This document shows positions 55,744 through 63,527 of a DNA stretch of 64,000 bases, piece after piece. Positions within the stretch are counted from its first letter, which is position 1. Every line of letters starts with the position of its first letter. The position numbers and the translations under genes were made by a program. Where the stretch lies: assembly GCA_020849275.1 (NCBI GenBank), contig JADLGO010000008.1, positions 1 to 64,000 of the forward strand. Direction: 5' to 3'. The DNA comes from Chthonomonadales bacterium. Its GTDB lineage: Bacteria; Armatimonadota; Chthonomonadetes; Chthonomonadales; CAJBBX01. The notes beneath the pieces were generated by a model, which was not told where the DNA came from, did no database searches, and worked only from the letters and a program-made list of their open reading frames with translations.

Positions 55744-55775
55744 GTGGGATCTGCGGGCTGTGGGATCTGCGGGCT
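55744..55775. repeat. Two exact tandem copies of a 16-bp unit
   Basis: GTGGGATCTGCGGGCT occurs twice in a row, directly upstream of the -35 box of the regulator promoter. A third, partial copy (GTCTGCGGG) follows. Confidence 0.8.
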
Positions 55776-55804
55776 GTCTGCGGGAAAGATCGCCGACAAC
55801 CTGG

Positions 55805-55840
55805 CACGGCCGCCCGGGTCAGGTGCAGCGGGCGGCCGTG
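55805..55840 (-). terminator. Hairpin downstream of the putative glycosidase gene
   Basis: A perfect 12-bp stem (55805-55816 with 55829-55840) with a 12-base loop lies immediately after the stop on the minus strand. No T tract follows, so it may act as an mRNA end-stabilising or Rho-dependent element. Confidence 0.45.
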
Positions 55841-55843
55841 CGG

Positions 55844-57988
55844 CTAGGGGAAAACGCGAAGCGTGCGGGCGCGGGCCTCGTTGGGGAAGCGGACCCACAG
55901 AAGACGGTTGGCGGCGTCATAGCGCGTGTCGGTGACCGGCTGCCCGTCCAGTTCCACGCGACCCGGCGCCCGCGGGAAGCGCACCAGCACTACGGCCCGC
56001 GTGTCGGCCACGCCCTCCACGATGCAGGAGAGCTCGTCTGCCGGGCTGCGCGTCGGGAGGGCGCGGCAGGCGGCCGCCACCAACCGCGGACCCGACTCCG
56101 CCAGGGCGTCCAGGTCAACAAGCAGGTAGCGCGATCGGGGGGTCAGCTCAACGCGGGTGAGCACGGGCAGGTTCGCGTCGAACAGGTTCACGAACCGCCC
56201 GTGCAAGAGGGCGCCGGCCCTCGGCGACTCCGCGAGCCCGGCCGCGGCCAGGAGCGCTCCGCGGCGCAGCAGAAGGTGGCCGGTCTCGCGCCACGCGACG
56301 CCGCGTGGCTCCAGGGCGCCGCGCAACTCGTCGATCAGTCGCTGCCCGCCGTCGGCGGCGCGCGCCAGTGCCACCGGGTCCTCGGCAACGAACACCACCG
56401 TTCCGCGGCCGACGCGGTAGGTGCCGGGTCCGCGGCCAGCGCCCAGGCCGAGCCGCTCGAAGAGATGCTTGCGCGGCGTGTCGAAGCGGTTCAGGTCCGT
56501 GTTCCACCACTCGCGGACCGCGTTGAACGCGTCGCTGTCGTCGTCCCACACCACGAGCACGCCACCCGCCCGCACCCAGGCGGCCAGGCGGTCGTGCACA
56601 TCGGGCGTGAGCGGCTTCATGCCCTGGTAGGTCAGAACGAGCGCGCGAAGCCCTCGCAGATAGCCGCTCGCCCCCACGTTCTCCAGTTGCACCGGCTGTA
56701 CGGGAACGCCGCGCATGAGCAGCGGCAGGGCCAGGCCGTAGAAGTGGCTCATGTGGCCATCGCTGGCGCCCGGCCCGGCGCGCTGGAACATCAGCGAATC
56801 GCTCACGATGACCCCGATGCCCTGCGTGCCACAGTCCCATCGCACCGGGCGCTGGTTTGCCTGCGCGAGCGCGTTGATGACGGCCTGGAGCTCGGTGGCG
56901 TAGGTCGGCGGGATGGGGACGCGCCTGGCGCGATCCTCGGCCGAAGGATACTGGCCGCGCCAGACGCGCTCCGGCCAGGGCATTACCTCGTAGCGCCACA
57001 CCTCGGGCTGAAGCATCGAGGCTACGAGCGTCGACTCCCAGTTGCGGCGGTAGTCGCCCCAATCGTGGTTGGGGTTGTCCTCCACGGGGTCGTTCAGGTA
57101 CCAGACGCGACGGCCGGTCGCGCGCACGAGGTTCTGCATGGCGCCGTACTCCAGGAAGGCCGTCTCGAAGGTGCGCTCCCGCACCGCGCCGCGGAACATG
57201 TTCGGCGTGCGCGCCGTTCCGGTCCACACCTGGGCAATGTAGCCGTCACAGCCATCAAGTTGGGCGAGCGACGACTCCGGGCTCACGATGCGCCAGTGCG
57301 CGTAGTTGAGGAGGCTGTGCGTCGGCACGTAACAGCGCACCTGGCGGCCCGTGCGCCGGTTGTACCGCTGCACATAGTCGAAAACCTGCTGGAGCGCGCG
57401 GCGATAGAGGAAGTACTTGAGCGACGAGGCGCGCCACTGGGCGTCCGGCGACGAATCGGGCGGTACCCAGTCTTCGTTGTAGCGGGCTCGCCACTCGCGT
57501 TTGAAGCCCTCGGACCACCCGCCGCGCACCCAGAACTCGGGCTCCTCAAGGTGGATCGCGTCCGCGCCCGCGTCCAGCGCTCGCTGCACGCCCACACAGA
57601 GAAACCTGCCGTAGGCCGGCCCGGGGCACATGTAGTAGACGTCGCCGCCGTGGCTGATCCTGGCCCCGGAGCGCTCGGTCTGGGCCTCGTCCTCGTGGTT
57701 GGCGCCGTCGAACCGGCCATACAGATAGTCCTGGTACTCCCCCCACGAGACGCCGGTCATCACGTGGATCCGGTAGCCGCGCTCGCGCCACGTGGCGATG
57801 CGCCCGGGCATTCCGGCGTCGATGCCGTAGACGATGGCGACGTCGGCGCGCAGGTTCAGCCGATCAGCGTACGGCGCGCCGGTCTGGAAGCAGGTGCGCT
57901 CGAGCCGTTGGTCGGGGTCTTTCGTCGCGGCCTGCCCGGCCAGGAGTCCGGCGAGCGCGATCGCGCCAAGCGCTGCTAGAGGTGGCAT
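55844..57988 (-). CDS. Secreted multidomain protein, putative glycosidase
   Basis: The 714-residue protein has a signal peptide (about 1-21). A region (about 45-400) follows that reads like a TIM barrel with an acidic active-site candidate in AIHLEEPEFW. After it comes a GATase-like beta-alpha domain (about 405-540, with LVLTYQGMKPLTPDVHDRLAAWVRAGGVLVVWDDDSD), as in the trimerisation domain of GH42 enzymes, and a C-terminal beta region. No CAZy family can be given by eye. The ribosome-binding site is weak. It is upstream of the GntR/LacI gene on the same strand and may be its target. Confidence 0.6.
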   Translation of the reverse strand: MPPLAALGAIALAGLLAGQAATKDPDQRLERTCFQTGAPYADRLNLRADVAIVYGIDAGMPGRIATWRERGYRIHVMTGVSWGEYQDYLYGRFDGANHEDEAQTERSGARISHGGDVYYMCPGPAYGRFLCVGVQRALDAGADAIHLEEPEFWVRGGWSEGFKREWRARYNEDWVPPDSSPDAQWRASSLKYFLYRRALQQVFDYVQRYNRRTGRQVRCYVPTHSLLNYAHWRIVSPESSLAQLDGCDGYIAQVWTGTARTPNMFRGAVRERTFETAFLEYGAMQNLVRATGRRVWYLNDPVEDNPNHDWGDYRRNWESTLVASMLQPEVWRYEVMPWPERVWRGQYPSAEDRARRVPIPPTYATELQAVINALAQANQRPVRWDCGTQGIGVIVSDSLMFQRAGPGASDGHMSHFYGLALPLLMRGVPVQPVQLENVGASGYLRGLRALVLTYQGMKPLTPDVHDRLAAWVRAGGVLVVWDDDSDAFNAVREWWNTDLNRFDTPRKHLFERLGLGAGRGPGTYRVGRGTVVFVAEDPVALARAADGGQRLIDELRGALEPRGVAWRETGHLLLRRGALLAAAGLAESPRAGALLHGRFVNLFDANLPVLTRVELTPRSRYLLVDLDALAESGPRLVAAACRALPTRSPADELSCIVEGVADTRAVVLVRFPRAPGRVELDGQPVTDTRYDAANRLLWVRFPNEARARTLRVFP

Positions 57989-58039
57989 GCCCGCGTGTTC
58001 GCCCTGGCGCCGGGCGCCTCCTCCTCGCTCGTGGTGGGC

Positions 58040-58531
58040 TCACGCGCGCTCGCCGCGCGCGAGAGACTCGGCGTACGCGAAGACCGCGGCCATCAGGTCG
58101 TTCCACTTGCAGTAGAGGCCGGGCAGGTCGGCGAGCGTGGCGAGCCGCGCTCCGCGCGACTCCGTACCGCGGGGAAGGGCGCCGAACCCGTCGACAAACC
58201 CGAGATAGGCCGGGACGATCTGCTCGGCGCCGACGGTGTCGCGCACCGCGAAGTGGCCGATCCGCCGCGGTCGCAGAAGGTCGGCGCCGATCTCCTCGCG
58301 CGTCTCGCGCAGGGCGGCCTTAAGTGGCGTCTCGCCGGGCTCAAGGCGCCCGCTCGGCGTGCACCATCCACGGGGCACGTCGGCGATCACGAAGCCGTCG
58401 TCGTGGCACGCGAAGACGACGACGGCCGCCGGTCGCGCGCCGCGCGGCGGCCGGGTCGCGTGGAACGTCATCGTCGCAGCGCCCCAGGCCACCGTGGGGA
58501 ACGGAGGACAGGCGTGCGGGTCGCTCGCCAT
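58040..58531 (-). CDS. Nudix hydrolase
   Basis: The 163-residue protein has a complete Nudix box, GRLEPGETPLKAALRETREEIGADL, with the catalytic Glu residues in REEIG. It begins around residue 30 with AAVVVFACHDDGFVIADV. It hydrolyses a nucleoside diphosphate linked to another group; the substrate is unknown. The start is uncertain: an ATG at 58471 would remove 20 residues of low conservation. It is 59 bases after lepB on the same strand. Confidence 0.87.
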   Translation of the reverse strand: MASDPHACPPFPTVAWGAATMTFHATRPPRGARPAAVVVFACHDDGFVIADVPRGWCTPSGRLEPGETPLKAALRETREEIGADLLRPRRIGHFAVRDTVGAEQIVPAYLGFVDGFGALPRGTESRGARLATLADLPGLYCKWNDLMAAVFAYAESLARGERA

Positions 58532-58590
58532 CGCGCGTCGGCCTCTCCGGCCCCGGCGTTTACATCGCCGTAAGCCGCGTGATACAATAC

Positions 58591-59040
58591 CTACCGGCCG
58601 GCCGGGGCGCCCACGACCCGGCCAATAATGTCGCCGGCCGGTACGGGCCCGAACGCCCGGCTGTCGTCGGACATCGGCGCGTTGTCGCCGAGCACGACGA
58701 CCGTGGCGGGAGGGACGAGCAGACCGCCCCGGGGCGCCGGCTCGAAGTAGTCCGTCGCCCGGCGAAAGCGCCTGGCTTCCCGGCGCGGAACCACGTCGCC
58801 CGGCACGTACGCGACGCGCTTAACGAGCACGTCGTTCGAGCGCCGCAGGAGCACGACGTCGCCACGGCGCAGTCGCCCGAACAGGCGATAGAGTCGGTTG
58901 ACGAGCACGATCTGGCCGTTGTCTAGCGCTGGCTGCATGGAGTCGCCCTCCACGACGGCGACCCGGACGCTGGCCACGAGGAGCGCGGTGAGCAGCACGG
59001 CGATCGCCAGGACCGCATGTTGTCGGCGCGCGCGTGACAT
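58591..59040 (-). CDS. lepB: Signal peptidase I
   Basis: The 149-residue protease has one N-terminal membrane helix (about 9-28), the active Ser in VEGDSMQPAL, the general-base Lys in VLVKRVAYVPGD and the C-terminal box GDNAPMSDDSRAFGPVP. It is short but has all S26 boxes; small Gram-positive-like forms reach this size. It removes signal peptides of exported proteins, such as the several in this window. GGAG precedes the ATG. The frame extends upstream to 59259, but this adds an unrelated leader. Confidence 0.9.
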   Translation of the reverse strand: MSRARRQHAVLAIAVLLTALLVASVRVAVVEGDSMQPALDNGQIVLVNRLYRLFGRLRRGDVVLLRRSNDVLVKRVAYVPGDVVPRREARRFRRATDYFEPAPRGGLLVPPATVVVLGDNAPMSDDSRAFGPVPAGDIIGRVVGAPAGR

Positions 59041-59188
59041 GGGGGCTCCGCGCCGGCCGCGGGCGAGGTAGGCCGTGGGCTGCGCCCATGTGGCCTCGTC
59101 CGGCGAGCCGGCAACCAGGTTATGATACCCACGCCACCGGGCCGTGCGTTCCCACTGCCTCGTGGCCAACAAGGACAACGGACTCGCG

Positions 59189-59695
59189 ATGCAGATCCCG
59201 CAGGGGCTCAACGCCCTTCTAGCCGCCCATGTGGAAGCGCTCCTTCTTACCCTGCTCATCGTCTCCGCCTTTCTGGCTCTGGCGTGCGTCGCGCTGACCC
59301 TGAGGGTTGGGCGGCTTACGCGCCTGTACTCGCGGCTGACACGCGGGACGAGCGGCGGTAACCTGGAGGAGATCCTGTTGGGCTATATGGCCGCGGTCGG
59401 CGACGCGGCCCGGCGCGTCGAGGCACTGGAGCGCCAGACGGCCGACCTGGTGGCGACGCAGCGCCGATGCGTTCAGAAGGTGGCCGTGGTGCGGTTCGAC
59501 GCGTTCGACGACGTGGGGGGCAAGCAGAGCTTTGCCCTGGCGCTTCTGGACGGCAGCGGAACCGGCATCACCTTGAGCAGCGTCTTCTCCCGTACGGATG
59601 TGCGTGTCTATGCGAAGGGCATCGATGGCGGCGTAGCGCAGATCCCGCTGTCCGACGAGGAGCGCCGCGCCGTGGCGGTGGCGTCGGAAAGGTGA
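59189..59695 (+). CDS. DUF4446 family protein
   Basis: The 168-residue protein has one N-terminal transmembrane helix (about 14-34), a helical stretch (about 55-90, LLGYMAAVGDAARRVEALERQT) and the DUF4446 core VAVVRFDAFDDVGGKQSFALALLDGSGTGITLSS with the end VYAKGIDGG. The function is unknown; it is common in Firmicutes and relatives. ATG 59189 gives a normal length; GTG 59144 is in frame and would add 15 residues, and neither has a strong ribosome-binding site. It is 7 bases before the sigma factor gene. Confidence 0.82.
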   Translation: MQIPQGLNALLAAHVEALLLTLLIVSAFLALACVALTLRVGRLTRLYSRLTRGTSGGNLEEILLGYMAAVGDAARRVEALERQTADLVATQRRCVQKVAVVRFDAFDDVGGKQSFALALLDGSGTGITLSSVFSRTDVRVYAKGIDGGVAQIPLSDEERRAVAVASER

Positions 59696-59702
59696 CCCGC
59701 TG

Positions 59703-60362
59703 ATGCGTAAGGCCGTCCCGGCGCCGCACCCCGCCGGGAATCCACGGGAGGATCCGCGCGAGGAGCCTGCCCTGATCGCGCGCTGCAAGCAAGGCAGTCG
59801 CGCCGCGTTCGACGAGTTGATGGGTCGCTATGAGCGCAAGGTCTACAACTTTGCGTTCCGCCTTTGTGGCAACTACGACGACGCCAACGACATCGCCGCC
59901 GAGAGCTTTCTGCGCGTCTACAACTCCATCGAGCACTTTCGCGGCGACTCCAGCTTCATCACCTGGCTCTTCCGCATCGTAACGAATATCTACCTCGATC
60001 TGCGAAAGCGCCAGCGCTCCCGCCCGCAGCAGTCGCTTGAGGAGGCCCTGGAACTCGAGGAGACGTCGCTGCGCCGCCAGTTCGAGGACCCGGCGCCGGG
60101 CCCCGAGGAGCATGCCCAGGCCCGAGAGAGGACCCAACTGCTCCGCGAGGCGATCGAGGCGCTGCCGGACTACCAGCGCGTGATGGTCGTTATGTACCAC
60201 ATGCAGGGGAGGTCGTACGAGCAGATCGCCGAGGCCGTCGGCCTGCCGATCGGAACGGTCAAGTCGCGGCTCAACCGAGCGCGTCTCGCGATGCGAGACA
60301 AGCTGCGCGCACACCCGGAACATTTCGCAACCGGGGGTAGTCAGACAGGCGAGCCCGCCTAG
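59703..60362 (+). CDS. ECF-type RNA polymerase sigma factor
   Basis: The 219-residue sigma factor has region 2 (FDELMGRYERKVYNFAFRLCGNYDDANDIAAESFLRVY, then FRGDSSFITWLFRIVTNIYLD) and region 4 (LPDYQRVMVVMYHMQGRSYEQIAEAVGLPIGTVKSRLNRAR). Region 3 is absent as expected for the ECF class. It is probably held by the anti-sigma factor encoded 37 bases downstream. Envelope stress is a common trigger for such pairs, but no target promoter motif can be assigned here. Confidence 0.92.
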   Translation: MRKAVPAPHPAGNPREDPREEPALIARCKQGSRAAFDELMGRYERKVYNFAFRLCGNYDDANDIAAESFLRVYNSIEHFRGDSSFITWLFRIVTNIYLDLRKRQRSRPQQSLEEALELEETSLRRQFEDPAPGPEEHAQARERTQLLREAIEALPDYQRVMVVMYHMQGRSYEQIAEAVGLPIGTVKSRLNRARLAMRDKLRAHPEHFATGGSQTGEPA

Positions 60363-60399
60363 GGTGTGGGCTCAGCGCCGCCGAAGTCAGGTGATCTCG

Positions 60400-61104
60400 A
60401 TGCGTTGCGACCGAGCACAACAGCTATTCTCCGATTACATCGACGATTCGCTCCAGCGCGCCCTTCGGGTCCCGTTCGAGGCGCACCTGGCCGCCTGCGC
60501 CGGTTGTCGCGGCGGGGTGGAGATGGTTCGAGGCCTTTGGGGCGCTCTCGAGAGCGTTGCCGAGGTCGAGCCGCCGTGGGGTCTGCGCGCCGAGGTGTGG
60601 CGCCGGATCGACGCCCAGGCCGCGCCCGAACCCGCGCGAGGCCGCGCGGCGTGGTGGCGCTTCCTGCGCTCACCGGGCGGCATCGTTGCGACGGCCACGG
60701 CGGCGGTCCTCCTCGCGATGGTCTGTGTCAGCGTGCCCGGTTCCTACTCGGTGGCCAGCCTGCTTCCCGACCCCATTCGCCGAATGCTCACGAGGCCGCC
60801 GGCGGAGGCCATCACGGTTGTCGGCGCGGACCTTGCGTTCAGCGGCTCTGGAACCGCGGTCGACTGCGTCCTGCGCAACCGCGCCGACCAGCCGATCACC
60901 GTGGAGGTAACGGCGCGTGCGCCGTCGACGGCCGCCGTTGGCCCGGCGCGGACGATGGTCGTCCCCGCTGGCGCCAGCGTGCGCATCGAGCATGTGGAGG
61001 GTCCCGCTGGCGCGGCGCCAGGCGAGGTCATCCTGGATGTGAGGTGGGCTGACCGCGACGGAACGCACTTGCTGCACGTTCGCCCGGGCGCGGGCGCCAG
61101 CTAG
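60400..61104 (+). CDS. Anti-sigma factor with zinc-finger HC2 domain
   Basis: The 234-residue protein has the zf-HC2 motif: Cys near residue 3, then HLAACAGC with His-x3-Cys-x2-Cys. A single transmembrane helix follows (about 105-127, IVATATAAVLLAMVCVSV), then a beta-rich extracytoplasmic domain. This is the expected plan of a membrane anti-sigma factor that binds the upstream ECF sigma factor. ATG 60400 follows AGGTGA; a start at 60364 is Arg-rich and less likely. Confidence 0.9.
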   Translation: MRCDRAQQLFSDYIDDSLQRALRVPFEAHLAACAGCRGGVEMVRGLWGALESVAEVEPPWGLRAEVWRRIDAQAAPEPARGRAAWWRFLRSPGGIVATATAAVLLAMVCVSVPGSYSVASLLPDPIRRMLTRPPAEAITVVGADLAFSGSGTAVDCVLRNRADQPITVEVTARAPSTAAVGPARTMVVPAGASVRIEHVEGPAGAAPGEVILDVRWADRDGTHLLHVRPGAGAS

Positions 61105-61126
61105 CCTCGCACGGCGACGAGTGATC

Positions 61127-61150
61127 GACGGGGCGCTCCGGCGCCCCGTC
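61127..61150. terminator. Bidirectional hairpin between convergent genes
   Basis: A perfect 10-bp stem GACGGGGCGC/GCGCCCCGTC with a TCCG tetraloop lies between the anti-sigma factor and the DUF5666-like gene. No T tract on either strand. Confidence 0.55.
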
Positions 61151-61169
61151 CGCGCCTGTGGCGGCAGGC

Positions 61170-62084
61170 TCAGCGTCCGCCCGGACCTCTGGGCGCGCCG
61201 TCGGGCTTGCCCGCGCCGGACGGCGCGCGCGGCGCCGGCCGGGCTCTCGCGTGGACCGTCACGCGCACGACGCGACGCTCGCCGTCGTCGCCCCGCCGGA
61301 GGTGCGCCGTGATGGCGACGCCCGTCCGCAGCGCCGATGCGCCTACCTCGCGCGCCTCGCGGCGAACCACGCATCCCTCGGCGAGCGTGAGGTCACGGCG
61401 ATCGCCGGCGCGTGTCGACATCGTCAACGCGCGCGCCGCCGCGTCGAACGCCGTCAGCGTGCCAGTCACGCTCGGCAGCGTGCGCTCGCGCAGGCGTGCC
61501 GCGTCGGCCTCGGAGTCCGCCACCGCCACGGCCATCGCCTGCCCGCCCGGCAGCAGCCGTGGCGCCACCCACACCCGATCGCCGATCCTCAGGCCGGCGG
61601 GCTCCGCGTCGACGCCTTTCAGGCGGCAGAGTGTTTTCGGCGTAACGCGGTAGGTGACCGGCACCGCCTTCCGCGCCTCGTCTCCGTCGATGGCATCCTC
61701 CCCAACGCGTGTCACGCGGACCTCGGTGATCGCGCGCCGAACCCGGAGCAACCAGTCCCAGCTCTCGCGATCGACCAGCTCGTAGAGGGGCTGAGGAGAC
61801 TGAGCGCTCTTCCGGAACCGAACGACAACCGTCTGGCCCGCGGAGAAGGCGTCAGCCGCGACGGCGCGGCAGCCCCTCATCAACACCGTGCGACTCGTGA
61901 GTCGGAAGGCGGCGGGCGGTCGAGCTCCGGTGAGCGTAATGGTACCCGCGCTCGCGTCGAGCGCGGCGATCTGGCCGACTCGGACGTTGTCGGCCTTCAG
62001 CGAGGCTGCGGGGGTCGTCTGCGTGGGCACTGAAGCGACGGCGGCCGTCAATAGCAGGAGGCCGCCGCCGGTTGAGCGGAGCAT
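61170..62084 (-). CDS. Secreted protein with DUF5666-like repeats
   Basis: The 304-residue protein has a signal peptide and at least two repeats of the type VGQIAALDASAGTITLT and VTGTLTAFDAAARALTM, separated by about 160 residues. These recall DUF5666, a small beta-barrel. Between them are segments such as VPVTYRVTPKTLCRLKG and LRIGDRVWVAPRLL that may be further units. AGGAGG stands before the ATG. The function is unknown. It is convergent with the anti-sigma factor gene. The C-terminal 30 residues are Pro/Gly/Arg rich. Confidence 0.65.
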   Translation of the reverse strand: MLRSTGGGLLLLTAAVASVPTQTTPAASLKADNVRVGQIAALDASAGTITLTGARPPAAFRLTSRTVLMRGCRAVAADAFSAGQTVVVRFRKSAQSPQPLYELVDRESWDWLLRVRRAITEVRVTRVGEDAIDGDEARKAVPVTYRVTPKTLCRLKGVDAEPAGLRIGDRVWVAPRLLPGGQAMAVAVADSEADAARLRERTLPSVTGTLTAFDAAARALTMSTRAGDRRDLTLAEGCVVRREAREVGASALRTGVAITAHLRRGDDGERRVVRVTVHARARPAPRAPSGAGKPDGAPRGPGGR

Positions 62085-62228
62085 GGCTGTCCTCCTTGCC
62101 GCCGCGGCCGACCGGGCGACGGCATCCGGCGCGCGCGGCTGGCGCCGATGACTTCGCGGCGGGCGGGGACGGTTCCTCTACCGAGTGGGATAGACAGCCT
62201 GAGCGCCCGCCGGGAGGCGGGCGCTGAG

Positions 62229-62301
62229 AGGCGCCGAGCGGAATCGAACCGCTGAATAGAGGTTTTGCAGACCTCCCCCTTAGCCACTTGGGTACGGCGC
62301 C
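62229..62301 (-). tRNA. tRNA-Cys (anticodon GCA)
   Basis: On the minus strand a 73-base cloverleaf has acceptor GGCGCCG with CGGCGCC, anticodon loop CTGCAAA (GCA), T arm CAGCGG-TTCGATTC-CGCT and discriminator U, the Cys identity base. CCA is not encoded. Confidence 0.95.
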
Positions 62302-62311
62302 GGACCGACGT

Positions 62312-62341
62312 ATTCTATCACAGCCGAGGCGGACGAGTCAA
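62312..62341 (-). promoter_or_regulatory. Promoter of tRNA-Cys
   Basis: On the minus strand -35 TTGACT (62336-62341), an 18-base spacer and -10 TAGAAT (62312-62317) precede the tRNA by 10 bases. Confidence 0.65.
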
Positions 62342-62498
62342 CGTGCGTCGAGCCTGGTCCGAGCGGCCGGCGCCGAGCTCGGCGGGAGCGGCGTCGCCGC
62401 CCGGGCCTGTCGGAGCGCGGTGCCGTGGAGGATCGGCGGCGGCCGTCGGCGAACTCGGGGGCGACTGACGCAGTTCGCAACGACAGGAGGGCATCGGC

Positions 62499-63527
62499 AT
62501 GGAGCGGATCGGCGTTGCCGTCCACGGCGCCGGGTGGGTTGCCGGCGAGCACATAAAGGCGTACCAGAGGAACCCGCACGCGCGCGTGGTCGCGGTGTCG
62601 AGCCGCACGCGGGAGAGCGCCGAGGCGCGCGCCGCCGAGGCCGGCCTCTCCGACGCCCGCATCTACAGCCGCTTCGAGGACGTGCTGAACGACCCCGATG
62701 TGCAGGCGGTCTCCATATGCACGCCGCCCGATCGGCATCCGTTGGAGACGATCGCCGCCGCCGAGGCGGGCAAGCACATCCTGATCGAGAAAGCCGCCGC
62801 CAATGACGCGCGGTCGCTGCACGCCATGGCCCGCGCCGTCGAGCGCGCCGGCGTGCGCACCGTCGTCAGCTTCGTGCTGCGGTGGAACCCCGAGTTCGCG
62901 TGGATCCGGCGCATGCTCAAAGAGGGGGCCATCGGTCCGATCTTCTTTGCCGAGGTCGACTACTGGCACAACATCGGCCCGCAGTACAAGCAGTACGCGT
63001 GGAACGTTAAGCGCGCGGTCGCCGGCGACGTGCTGCTCTCCGCGGGGTGTCACGCGGTCGACGCGCTCCGCTACTTCGTGCAGGACGAGGTGGTGGAGGC
63101 GACGGCCTACTCGAACAGGCGCAACTCGGACTACGAGTACGACACGAACCTCGTTGGCATCGTTCGCTTCGCGGGCGGTGCGATCGGCAAGGTGTCCGCG
63201 AGCTTCGATGTGCAGAGCCCCTATGCCTTCAACGTGGACCTGCTCGGCGAGCGCGGCACGATCCGCGACAATCGGATCTACGCGCGCGACTTCTTTGGAG
63301 GCCAGACCGACTGGATCACGGTGCCGACCATCCGGCCGGACAGCGGCGACGTGACCCACCATCCGTTCGAGGGCGAGATCGACCACTTCGTGGACTGCGT
63401 CCTCACGGGCACGGAGTCGCACGTGAACCTCGCCGACGCCGTCAGGACCCACGAGGTCTGCCTGGCGCTCACCCGGTCGGCCGACGAGGGACGCTCGGTA
63501 CGGATTGAGGAGATCGTCGGTGCGTAA
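62499..63527 (+). CDS. Gfo/Idh/MocA family oxidoreductase
   Basis: The 342-residue protein begins with the Rossmann loop IGVAVHGAGWVAGEH, then SICTPPDRHP and ILIEKAAANDAR with the EK-x-x-A motif of this family. Later GCHAVDALRYF contains the conserved His of the catalytic site. It probably oxidises or reduces a sugar or inositol derivative with NAD(P). AGGAGGG precedes the ATG. It overlaps the next gene by 8 bases, an NPCBM-domain protein, which suggests carbohydrate use. Confidence 0.88.
   Translation: MERIGVAVHGAGWVAGEHIKAYQRNPHARVVAVSSRTRESAEARAAEAGLSDARIYSRFEDVLNDPDVQAVSICTPPDRHPLETIAAAEAGKHILIEKAAANDARSLHAMARAVERAGVRTVVSFVLRWNPEFAWIRRMLKEGAIGPIFFAEVDYWHNIGPQYKQYAWNVKRAVAGDVLLSAGCHAVDALRYFVQDEVVEATAYSNRRNSDYEYDTNLVGIVRFAGGAIGKVSASFDVQSPYAFNVDLLGERGTIRDNRIYARDFFGGQTDWITVPTIRPDSGDVTHHPFEGEIDHFVDCVLTGTESHVNLADAVRTHEVCLALTRSADEGRSVRIEEIVGA

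Noticed and set aside
55760-57979. A 739-residue open frame on the plus strand
   Set aside because: It is antisense over the full length of the secreted putative glycosidase, which has a signal peptide and domain-like sequence. The plus frame has no ribosome-binding site and shows only low-complexity composition.
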